A stretch of DNA of 64,000 bases from SHAN690 sp041391765. GTDB lineage: Bacteria; Bacteroidota; Bacteroidia; Flavobacteriales_G; Salibacteraceae. The notes under the pieces were generated by a model. The model searched no databases, had not been told where the DNA came from, and worked only from the letters and a program-made list of their open reading frames with translations. The stretch covers positions 62,001 to 126,000 of the forward strand of contig JAWKNJ010000017.1 in assembly GCA_041391765.1 (NCBI GenBank), read 5' to 3'. Below, one piece after another: positions 1 to 7,091 of this stretch. Position 1 is the stretch's first letter. Every line of letters starts with the position of its first letter. A program made the translations under genes and the position numbers.

Positions 1-69
1 CTGAAGCTAAGGCGCAAGCGATCAGCATGACCATCTTTTAGTCCTCAAGCGGGAGGCGAAATCAAATTC

Positions 70-310
70 ACGTCATTCTGAGGGATCCGCCTTTGGCGGA
101 TTGTCTCGAAGAAAAGTGAATTTGAGGAGGAGCCGTTCGTGTAATTCGACTCACGGATCGAGTGCGTTTGCTGAAGGCGAACGTGTATCGAGATCAACTG
201 CGAATTCGTGTGACGTTTTAGGAATGTCCTTCTCGATACATCATCCGCTTTGGGCGGACGGCCACTTCGCAACCGCTAAAGCTAATAGCGAACGCGGTCG
301 AAGTGACAGC
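70..310. repeat. REP-like cluster of short palindromes
   Basis: Two related hairpins are visible: TCCGCC-TTT-GGCGGA at 86-100 and the near copy TCCGC-TTTGG-GCGGA at 244-258. A third inverted pair, GTATCGAGA (185-193) with TCTCGATAC (231-239), lies between them. Stretches such as TCGAAG follow the palindromes. This resembles the short dispersed intergenic palindromes common in Bacteroidota genomes; that class assignment is from memory, and copy number elsewhere in the genome cannot be seen from this window. Confidence 0.45.
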
Positions 311-338
311 ACACAAGTCATAACCCACTTCTGCATTA

Positions 339-346
339 TACATTTG
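339..346 (+). promoter_or_regulatory. Possible -7 box before holB
   Basis: TACATTTG matches the Bacteroidota -7 consensus TAnnTTTG. No convincing TTG -33 element lies 17-23 bases upstream, and the holB ATG (356) would be almost at the transcript start, so this is weak. Confidence 0.25.
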
Positions 347-355
347 ACCCCAAGC

Positions 356-1483
356 ATGACCACCGCACAAATACCCGGACAAGAAGAACTCAAAAGCGTC
401 TTCGCGCAAATGATTGATGACGGTCGACTGCCGCACGCGCTCATGATTCACGCGAACCCCGGGGGTTCAGGCTGCCACTAGCCATGTATGTGACGCTGGC
501 AATAATGCGAACACCCCGACAACAGCCCGTGTGGACACTGCCCTGAATGCATCAAATCGAGGCGCATGCCCACCCGGATGTACACCGCATCGTTCCGGTG
601 AACAGCAACAAGCAGGTCGCCGGAGGACCGCTATGCCTGGACAGCTTTTGGAAGAGTGGCGCAAGGCGGTGACGGACAATTACGCCACATGTCATTGCTC
701 GGATTGGTACCAATGCATCCGACATTGAAAATAAGCAGGGGCTGATTGCGGATGCAGGAGGCGACAACGCTTCGAAAAAAATTGGCGCTTCGCGCCTTTG
801 GAAGGCGATTTTAGTGTGTTCATCATCTGGCATGCAGACCGGATGAATGACACGTTTACGCCAACAAAAATGCTCAAAAACCTGGAGCTGACCAAGACCT
901 TGTTCATTTGGTGACGGAATCTCCTTGCGTTGCTGACAACGATATTTGAGCCGTGTGCCAGGTGTTTCGCGAAGAGAGCACGTGGAAGAAGATGAGTTGT
1001 GAGTTTCGCAGGCCGTGAATACGAAGTGGAGCCGGCGCGCCATGGACATTGCCTTCCGCAGCGAGGGCGATGTGGCGCAGGCCATCAAAGAAGCCAAAGA
1101 AGACAAGGACCCGTGGCTGGACGAGTTCAAGCAGTGGATGCGGCTGAGCTACATGCGCGACATTACCGCGCTCTATAAGTGGAGCGAAAACATGGCGAGC
1201 GCTCGCGCGACTCACAGCGGCGGTTGCTACGGCGCAATTAATGGACCGATGCTACATGGGATGGATGGTACATTCCGATGGAGGCGAAGAAGCAAAATTC
1301 TTTAAAGACTTTAGCCCGTTCATCAATACTGCCAACGCCAAAGGCTTTTTGGACATCATGGAAGAAGCGGCCTTTCACATTGAGCGCAACGTAAGCGAAA
1401 AGATCGTGTGGTTCGACACATCCATTGACGCCATTCGCTTGATCCATGCCGGAAAAGCGCAGGTGAAGGCAATGGGGGAGTAA
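356..1483 (+). pseudogene. holB: DNA polymerase III subunit delta prime (holB), broken by multiple frameshifts
   Basis: Delta prime is part of the clamp loader that places the sliding clamp on DNA. The ATG at 356 opens a frame reading MTTAQIPGQEELK and LPHALMIH, the usual start of this family. Further hallmarks are spread over different frames: the zinc knuckle CGHCPEC (530-550), HPDVH (571-585, another frame), the tail WMRLSYMRDI (about 1135-1165) and the C-terminal helices FFKDFSPFIN to the stop at 1483. The total span equals a normal gene of about 375 codons, but at least five indels interrupt it. The longest intact frames are 1015-1205 and 1241-1483. holB is normally essential, so I favour sequencing or assembly error over true decay. 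In relatives this gene sits directly before ricT-gldH (from memory); here the SIR2 operon lies between. Confidence 0.8.
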
Positions 1484-1524
1484 CGAAAATGTTCGGCTGA
1501 ACAAGGGCCCTTGATTAAGCTACA

Positions 1525-2571
1525 TCAATCGTTGTAAAACTTCTTTTCTGCCTGGATCAGTGGCTCGTGCCATTTCCATAATTCTTCGATTGATCTGAAG
1601 TTGTCAGGAACAATATTTCCTTCTTGAAAAGCCTCACTAACAGTCATTGGTTGAGACCAATGATGATAACTTTCAATTGTTCTTCTTGGGTGTAATGCCA
1701 AGGACGAATCAAAGTAGGTCGTGCAATAATCATAATGATGAGTGTGAATGAATGTATCCCAGGTCTTACGGACTTCGTCTTCATCTCGAACGTCAATTAA
1801 TTCAAACTGCTCCATTGAACGATCATCAGCGCTCCCCCAAGCTTCTTGCAAAAGTTTTATGGCCTCAACATCTGAGCTGGGTGCGGAGTAACCGAAGACC
1901 GTTACTCTTTCGGCTCGCCCGACCTCAATTCTTAATTGCTTCCATTGACCGTCAATAAATGGGTCAGAACTATAGTCCTTTTTATCTACTGGGTACAGAA
2001 GCTTGGTGGGCTCTAATCTTTGAAGCGTTTGTTTTGAAATCCACCCTGCTGGCCCAGATGTGCCGTTAGATTTGTCGAACCCAAGCGAGACACATCCATG
2101 CAAGAACAAAACTCCTGGACTTTTGGTGAACTCAGCATTCCTGATGTATGCTTTGTATAGAAACGGATCCCAGTTAAAAGTTGCTATAACATCCTTTTTA
2201 TGTCTGAGCGACAATATCAAGTAATCATAGAGTGTTGGCTCTGCTGGTAAATCCATTTCTTCAAAGTATCGATAGACTCTTTTCTCCATCTGATCCTGGA
2301 TTTCCTTAAACCCAGAAGAGACTAACGCACTGTATAGTTTTTCAAAGTCAGTCTTTAATGATCGTATTTCAATAGGCAGATCCAGCAATAGATCATTTAA
2401 TCCTACGACATCTACTAGGTCTGCCATTAACGGCAGCCTTTTGCCGTTCTTTTCTGGGGTTCTCAATGTTGCCGCTAGAGAGGCGCCCGCTCCGAGTAAA
2501 ACCAGATGTGAGCCCCTTCCGTGAACAATATCTATTTCATCATTTTTTGTCATAATGTGCCATCTATACAA
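1525..2571 (-). CDS. SIR2-like NAD-binding domain protein (operon gene 3)
   Basis: 348 residues. The SIR2/NAD-dependent Rossmann signature is visible: GAGAS (27-31) after a beta strand, ATFNWDP (130-136, candidate catalytic N133 and D135), FLHGC (156-160, candidate catalytic H158) and VFGYSAPSSD (225-234), the late strand-loop with Ser/Asp. A C-terminal extension of about 100 residues follows (ELIDV, HPRRT at 294-298). SIR2-like domains in bacterial immunity cleave NAD+ to stop phage growth; activity here is inferred only. Last gene of a three-gene minus-strand operon, 16 bases after its neighbour, converging on holB with 41 bases between stops. An internal ATG at 2553 (MTKNDE) is an alternative start. 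Composition is much more AT-rich than the flanking ricT region. Confidence 0.7.
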   Translation of the reverse strand: MYRWHIMTKNDEIDIVHGRGSHLVLLGAGASLAATLRTPEKNGKRLPLMADLVDVVGLNDLLLDLPIEIRSLKTDFEKLYSALVSSGFKEIQDQMEKRVYRYFEEMDLPAEPTLYDYLILSLRHKKDVIATFNWDPFLYKAYIRNAEFTKSPGVLFLHGCVSLGFDKSNGTSGPAGWISKQTLQRLEPTKLLYPVDKKDYSSDPFIDGQWKQLRIEVGRAERVTVFGYSAPSSDVEAIKLLQEAWGSADDRSMEQFELIDVRDEDEVRKTWDTFIHTHHYDYCTTYFDSSLALHPRRTIESYHHWSQPMTVSEAFQEGNIVPDNFRSIEELWKWHEPLIQAEKKFYND

Positions 2572-2587
2572 TGTTTTATAGAGTTTG

Positions 2588-3514
2588 TTAGCGCTTCAAA
2601 TTCGAGTGTAAATAATCAAGAACAGAATGATAGTATTTCAAAAATCGAGAAGGGTCGTTTTTAGCACCCACCATGTGTGTAACAGGAATGACCCCAAGAG
2701 CTTTAAATAAACCAAGTTCCTCCATGTGATAGTCCGAGTCTATGTAGTGAAAGAAAATTTGGTTTTTGATAATTGAGCTTAAACGCTTTCCTCTAATCAT
2801 TCGAGCACGTTTGTTTAATACCCACCATAAATCAATCTCGCTGTGATCGAAACTGTAGCCTACGATATGGATGTTTGATGTGAAGAACAAATCAATCCAT
2901 GAGGAATTTTTGAACAAACCATTTTCGAATTTGTCGCCAATAGATGACTCTCTTACTTCTTCACCATGAAGCTGATATTCATAGAAGCCTTTTATGTAAT
3001 TGTTGATCTTGCCAATAGAACCGCTGTAATGGTCAAGCCCAAGCATAATCGAGGGAGGGCGATCAATCTCGCCATGGATATGCCATAAAAAATGAGAGCC
3101 ATTATTTAGTGTCAATTCCTTCATTCTTCTGAGGCTGTAGATTTTCTCAGTGCTTGAGTCCTCCACTCTTAAATCCGGATGTTTTGATTTAATCGACTTT
3201 AAAAAGCCATAATCATAGTTCGTGGTCAGATAGTTTTTGAAGGGTAGTCCAAATAAGTCTTCATAGACCTTATTTGGTGAAATACTGCTGAGTAATTCGG
3301 CAATTTTGTGCTTTACCCCCTCTTCATCGTGTGTTATGTCTTCGGATTGCTTTGGCGATTCCAGAATGATCCGCTCATATGTGAAGGTATTCGGAAGGAC
3401 TTTAGCGTCAAATCGCCTTTCTTGCATCAGTAGATCAAGGAGCTTGCCCCAAGAGATATTGGTGTCCGTTAGACGGTTAATGCCGTTTCCAAATAATAAA
3501 CTTGTGTTATGCAT
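2588..3514 (-). CDS. SIR2-like domain protein (operon gene 2)
   Basis: 308 residues. Key SIR2-like motifs in order: LLFGNGINR (6-14, glycine-rich NAD loop), LTTNYD (96-101, candidate catalytic N99), LWHIHGE (143-149, candidate catalytic H147) and HIVGYSFDHSEID (216-228). This is the layout seen in SIR2 domains of defence proteins such as ThsA and DSR, where the Asn and His of TTNYD and HG are needed for NAD+ hydrolysis. No separate sensor domain, membrane segment or nuclease domain is visible, so specificity may come from its partners. It shows little direct likeness to the SIR2-like gene downstream (TTNYD versus FNWDP; IHGE versus LHGC), so the pair is not a recent duplication. It lies 53 bases after gene 1 and 16 bases before gene 3. 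Confidence 0.75.
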   Translation of the reverse strand: MHNTSLLFGNGINRLTDTNISWGKLLDLLMQERRFDAKVLPNTFTYERIILESPKQSEDITHDEEGVKHKIAELLSSISPNKVYEDLFGLPFKNYLTTNYDYGFLKSIKSKHPDLRVEDSSTEKIYSLRRMKELTLNNGSHFLWHIHGEIDRPPSIMLGLDHYSGSIGKINNYIKGFYEYQLHGEEVRESSIGDKFENGLFKNSSWIDLFFTSNIHIVGYSFDHSEIDLWWVLNKRARMIRGKRLSSIIKNQIFFHYIDSDYHMEELGLFKALGVIPVTHMVGAKNDPSRFLKYYHSVLDYLHSNLKR

Positions 3515-3567
3515 ACTGGAGGTTGGATGTGAACGAGGCTGTAGATGTTCAGTACATTGAGGATTGA

Positions 3568-4326
3568 CTAACTTAACTTCTCAGGCAGCTCTATGATCGT
3601 CTTTAGAATTTCGGCTTGATTGTTTTTTATCCAATGCCCGCCTTCCCTCATGAGTTTTTTCAAGAAATCCTTGGTCATTTCTTGAAACGCTTCTTTGCCA
3701 AGCTTGGTAATTTTCGCCCAAAGAATGGATATCTGAACAACGATCCATGATTTAGGCTTTGTTAAGTTCTCTTTGATTTCCTTCGCCTTGTCTAATATTT
3801 CATTTTCGAGAATTAATTGACTCTTCGAGAACTGAGTAACTGTTTTTGTAACATGATCTAAATGGTCTTCGATTAAAAAGCGTTCCGCAGGCCTTAATAT
3901 TCTAGATTCATCGGATTTATCAATTAAAAACAAGTCTTGATACTCTTTGGAGTAGACTTCTTCAACATCATCAGCGTATATGACGTCATATGGCGTTCTC
4001 ACCGTGTTAAAGCCCTTTACTAATTCAATCCAAGCCTGGAAGTATTTGTGAATCTCTCCGTTTGGCATATACTTCTGCCTTCTTTCTATAGTGTCTTTTC
4101 CACCGGGCTTCCATGACACCAAGAAGCCCTTGTTCTGAACATGTTTATTAATTGAAAAATAAAAATCTGACCCAGGACGGTTTTCTCGGTAATTCAATAA
4201 ATGTTTCTCGGGGTTTGTGTCAGGAGTTATGAATTGATTTGACTCGTCCAAAAACGGAACGAGCGACTCCCAAATACCCAGGGGAATTGTCCTCTTTAGT
4301 TTTTCTATTTCTTCTGACTTTGACAC
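3568..4326 (-). CDS. Uncharacterised protein, first gene of the SIR2 operon
   Basis: 252 residues from a GTG start at 4326 (GTG TCA AAG). I do not recognise the family. The N-terminal two thirds looks like a mixed alpha/beta soluble domain: FYFSINKHVQ (55-64), GFLVSWKPGG (67-76), then YFQAWIELVK (95-104), TPYDVIYADD (111-120) and an acidic stretch EEVYSKEYQDLF. The last 80 residues are mainly helical and charged, with a short hydrophobic patch SWIVVQISILWAK (193-205) that may be buried or membrane-touching. There is no signal peptide, Walker motif or nuclease motif. Its place as leader of an operon with two SIR2-like effectors suggests a sensor, adaptor or regulator, but this is inference from position only. 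Confidence 0.65.
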   Translation of the reverse strand: MSKSEEIEKLKRTIPLGIWESLVPFLDESNQFITPDTNPEKHLLNYRENRPGSDFYFSINKHVQNKGFLVSWKPGGKDTIERRQKYMPNGEIHKYFQAWIELVKGFNTVRTPYDVIYADDVEEVYSKEYQDLFLIDKSDESRILRPAERFLIEDHLDHVTKTVTQFSKSQLILENEILDKAKEIKENLTKPKSWIVVQISILWAKITKLGKEAFQEMTKDFLKKLMREGGHWIKNNQAEILKTIIELPEKLS

Positions 4327-4455
4327 AATGTATGAGTATATAGAGCACCTTAAAGCAAAGACGATCCAGTTAAGTTTCCGTGATGCTCAATAATAAAACA
4401 ACTTCACAACCAACACAATAGCTAGAACTAGCTATTCTTTCATGGGGCAATTTGC

Positions 4456-4653
4456 TGGCGCATGATGTGAAATTTTGAAGTGGCGCAGTTCACCTACGCC
4501 ATCCATACTCGCTTCGCTCACATGGAAATTGGCTTCGGTGAATGAAAGGTGCGCCACTCAATCTGGGTTCAAAGTGGCGCAGTGGTATGGAGAAGTGATG
4601 CGCCACCATTTTATTTTTTCAGTGGCGCATAGGTAGGAGAAGAGGGTGCGCCA
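4456..4653. repeat. Array of TGGCGCA/TGCGCCA hairpins
   Basis: The motif (AG)TGGCGCA recurs at 4456-4462, 4479-4487, 4573-4581 and 4621-4629. Its complement TGCGCCA(CT) follows at 4550-4558, 4599-4606 and 4647-4653. This gives three potential stem-loops: 4479/4558 (long loop), 4573/4606 and 4621/4653. The block fills most of the gap of about 330 bases between the O-methyltransferase stop (4659) and the SIR2 operon start (4326). It could end transcription of the methyltransferase, insulating the operon, or be a dispersed palindromic element. Spacing is too irregular for CRISPR. Confidence 0.6.
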
Positions 4654-4658
4654 GGGGT

Positions 4659-5330
4659 TTATTTTACCAGTGAGATAGCAATTCCGTCATAGTCCTTGGT
4701 GCCCACTTGCTGCAAAACGGAGGTCACGACCCTGTCATTTTGCGCTAGCATTGCGTTGTACGCGCGAACACCAACGACCTTTTCGTCCGTGCTGTCTGCG
4801 TCCAGCACTTTTCCATCGCGAATCACGTTGTCGGCAATGATCAGCGATCCTTTGCGGGCGTGTTTCAGCGCCCAGTTAAAGTAGTTGATGTAGTTCGGCT
4901 TGTCGGCATCCATGAAAAAGAGGTCAATAGGCCTTCCTTGTAAGTCCAATTGTTCGAGCACATCCATCGCGTTTCCGGTTCGGATGTCCACGCAATCTGA
5001 AAGTCCCGCGCGCTCAATGTTTTGCCGGGCAACCGTTGCAAAACGCTCATCCACTTCAATCGAAATCACCCGACCGCGGCCTTGAATGGCGCGCCCCAAC
5101 CACGTAGTGCTGTAGCCGCCCAACGTTCCCACTTCGACAATGGTCTCCGCGTTACACATGTTGGCGAGCAGAAGCAAAAACTGACCCTGATTGGCAGAAA
5201 CGCTGTGCTCGGGCATTCCGTTTTGCACGATGGACGCTTCGGTTTCTTTCAGAACAGAATCTTCGAGTGAAAACAGATCGCTCAGGTAGTGGTCTACCTG
5301 CTTAAAAACATCATCCTTCTTGTCGCGCAT
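4659..5330 (-). CDS. Class I SAM-dependent O-methyltransferase (caffeoyl-CoA OMT-like)
   Basis: 223 residues from the ATG at 5330; the open frame extends upstream but the added residues overlap the divergent ricT start and look non-coding. The SAM-binding motif EVGTLGGYS (66-74) is followed by an acidic loop SIEVDERF (90-97), the metal/catalytic region FFMDADKPNY (138-147) and ADNVIRDG (166-173). These are the signature positions of the cation-dependent family that methylates catechol-type hydroxyls using SAM. The length is normal for bacterial members. The substrate cannot be predicted. It is divergent from ricT with 67 bases between starts, so the two may share a control region. Confidence 0.88.
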   Translation of the reverse strand: MRDKKDDVFKQVDHYLSDLFSLEDSVLKETEASIVQNGMPEHSVSANQGQFLLLLANMCNAETIVEVGTLGGYSTTWLGRAIQGRGRVISIEVDERFATVARQNIERAGLSDCVDIRTGNAMDVLEQLDLQGRPIDLFFMDADKPNYINYFNWALKHARKGSLIIADNVIRDGKVLDADSTDEKVVGVRAYNAMLAQNDRVVTSVLQQVGTKDYDGIAISLVK

Positions 5331-5397
5331 TCTAATCCCAATTGAAAGTGAGGTCAATAATACTTCATTAGCAAATCCCACCTTACATTCGTGCGCA

Positions 5398-6576
5398 ATG
5401 GCATGTAGGAATTGTGGAAGCGGAGGATGCGGGACAACCCCGGCCGGGTGTAAGAACAACGGCAATTGTGGCACAAGCGGCTGCAACAAGCTTGACGTGT
5501 TTGACTGGCTGGCAGGAATGAATACGGCCGTGGCGGCTGATCAGCAGTTTGTGGAGGTGCGGTTTAAAAACACGCGCAAGGAGTTTTACAGAAACTCAGA
5601 CCGTGTGGAGGCCCATGTGGGCGAAACGGTCACCGTGGAAGGCGTCACCGGAATTGACGTGGGTGTAGTATCGCTCACAGGAGAGCTGGTTCGCTTCCAA
5701 ATGAAGAAATACAAGATCAAGCCTGATCACAAAGACATTCGCAAGGTGCTGCGCAAGTCTTCGGAAGAAGACATCAAGCAGTGGCAAGAGGCACAAGAAC
5801 GCGAGCGCGAAACGCTGGTGAAGACCAGAAAAATCATCCGCGAGCTCAAGCTCGACATGAAGCTGAGTGACGTGGAATATCAGTCGGATCAGAGCCGCGC
5901 TACGTTTTACTATACGGCTGAAGATCGGGTAGACTTTCGTGAGTTGATCAAGGTGTTGGCCGATCAGTTTCGCATTCGCGTGGAGATGAAGCAAATCGGT
6001 GCGCGCCAGGAGGCGGGCATGGTGGGCGGCATCGGATCGTGCGGACGAGAGTTGTGCTGCAGCACGTGGTTGACAGATTTCAGAACCGTATCCACGAACG
6101 CTGCGCGTTATCAGCAACTGAGCATTAACCCGATGAAATTGGCGGGCCAGTGTGGCAAGCTCAAGTGCTGCCTCAACTACGAGCTTGATTCCTACATGGA
6201 CGCGCTCAAAGACTTCCCTGACAACAAGGTGAAGTTGAAGACGAAGAAGGGCATCGCCTTTCACCAAAAGAGCGACATCTTCCGGGGTATGATGTGGTAT
6301 TCGTACAAGGATTCGCCCAACGAATTCATCCCGCTCAAAATCGACCGAGTGAAGGAAGTGATCGCCATCAACGAGAAGGGCAAGGAAGTGGACGATCTGA
6401 AAGGGTTCAGTTACGAGGAAGCCGTTGCGGTGGTGGAACCAACATTCGAAAACGTAGTGGGTCAGGACGACCTTACACGCTTTGACAGAAAAGCGGGCGA
6501 AGGCAAGCGAAAGAAGAAATCGAAAAACAGAAACAAGAATCGCAACCGCGATCAGCGCAACGAGAAAAAGGAATGA
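5398..6576 (+). CDS. ricT: PSP1-domain protein RicT
   Basis: 392 residues from the ATG at 5398 (MACRNCGSGG). The N-terminus carries six cysteines within 29 residues (C3, C6, C11, C18, C24, C29), as in Bacteroidota relatives. The PSP1 core follows, with GSCGRELCCSTWL and QCGKLKCCLNYEL holding the conserved Cys residues. The C-terminus is a very basic Lys/Arg/Asn tail. In Bacillus, RicT is part of an iron-sulfur complex that helps RNase Y process transcripts; the role in Bacteroidota is not established. Its stop overlaps the gldH start by four bases (ATGA), so translation is probably coupled. Start choice: the longer frame begins inside the divergent promoter region. Confidence 0.9.
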   Translation: MACRNCGSGGCGTTPAGCKNNGNCGTSGCNKLDVFDWLAGMNTAVAADQQFVEVRFKNTRKEFYRNSDRVEAHVGETVTVEGVTGIDVGVVSLTGELVRFQMKKYKIKPDHKDIRKVLRKSSEEDIKQWQEAQERERETLVKTRKIIRELKLDMKLSDVEYQSDQSRATFYYTAEDRVDFRELIKVLADQFRIRVEMKQIGARQEAGMVGGIGSCGRELCCSTWLTDFRTVSTNAARYQQLSINPMKLAGQCGKLKCCLNYELDSYMDALKDFPDNKVKLKTKKGIAFHQKSDIFRGMMWYSYKDSPNEFIPLKIDRVKEVIAINEKGKEVDDLKGFSYEEAVAVVEPTFENVVGQDDLTRFDRKAGEGKRKKKSKNRNKNRNRDQRNEKKE

Positions 6577-7043
6577 GGCGACTAACAGCGCAATTAGCGA
6601 TGGTCGCTTTGTTGTTACTCACGAGTTGCGGCCCTGAGGCAATCATCAACGAATCCCATGAAATTCCAAATGGCGAATGGGTGTTTGAAAACGGGGTTCA
6701 ATTTTCCGCTGAAATTGTGGACACGCTTCAGCCGGTGAACTACTACATCCAGGTGCGCCATAGCGGCAACTACGCCTACCGCAACCTGATCGTTTATTTC
6801 AAGACCTTTTATCCGAACAACACCTACATGGTCGACACGATCAATTGCCCTTTGGCCGAGCCGAGCGGAAAGTGGCTTGGGTCGGGCCTGGGTGACATGC
6901 TTGATAACCGCATCTTGTTTAAAATAAACCAGCGGTTTCCGATGAGTGGCGGCTATAACTTCGAAATTCAGCACGCCATGAGACCCGACATTATTCACGA
7001 AGTTTATGATGTCGGCCTGCTCATTGAAAAGGCAAAGAATTAA
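6573..7043 (+). CDS. gldH: Gliding motility lipoprotein GldH
   Basis: 156 residues. A short signal peptide ends in a lipobox (LLTSC, Cys near residue 19), so the protein is lipidated. The body matches GldH: EIPNGEWVFENG, FSAEIVDT and a stretch on N-terminal beta strands (YYIQVRHSGNYAYRNL). In Flavobacterium johnsoniae GldH is needed for gliding and is linked to the T9SS machinery. Neighbours ricT (four-base overlap) and PBP1A form the arrangement usual for this order. A gap of about 50 bases follows before the PBP1A start. Confidence 0.88.
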   Translation: MRRLTAQLAMVALLLLTSCGPEAIINESHEIPNGEWVFENGVQFSAEIVDTLQPVNYYIQVRHSGNYAYRNLIVYFKTFYPNNTYMVDTINCPLAEPSGKWLGSGLGDMLDNRILFKINQRFPMSGGYNFEIQHAMRPDIIHEVYDVGLLIEKAKN

Positions 7044-7091
7044 CTTGGCTGCCGCTGCCACCGCAGGGCAGTCATGCATCGCACCGCTTTA

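Larger units (their letters stand above)
1..355. other. Non-coding leader upstream of holB, palindrome-rich
   Basis: No open frame here looks like a real protein. The stretch instead holds short inverted repeats (listed separately) and a possible -7 box just before the holB start. Open frames on both strands lack recognisable domains and overlap the palindromes. Confidence 0.5.

Noticed and set aside
552..1130. 192-residue open frame on the minus strand
   Set aside because: It is antisense to holB, whose hallmark motifs are on the plus strand; no domain is recognisable.
1525..4326. Thoeris system
   Set aside because: Thoeris needs a TIR-domain ThsB and a ThsA with a SLOG/MACRO-type sensor domain; neither is visible.
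1525..4326. SIR2-HerA or SIR2-pAgo system
   Set aside because: No Walker-motif HerA ATPase, PIWI or APAZ-like protein is present in the neighbourhood.
4456..4653. CRISPR array
   Set aside because: The repeats are short inverted arms of 7-9 bases with irregular spacing, and no cas genes are present.
5596..6267. 223-residue open frame on the minus strand
   Set aside because: A shadow of ricT, which has clear PSP1 and Cys motifs on the plus strand.
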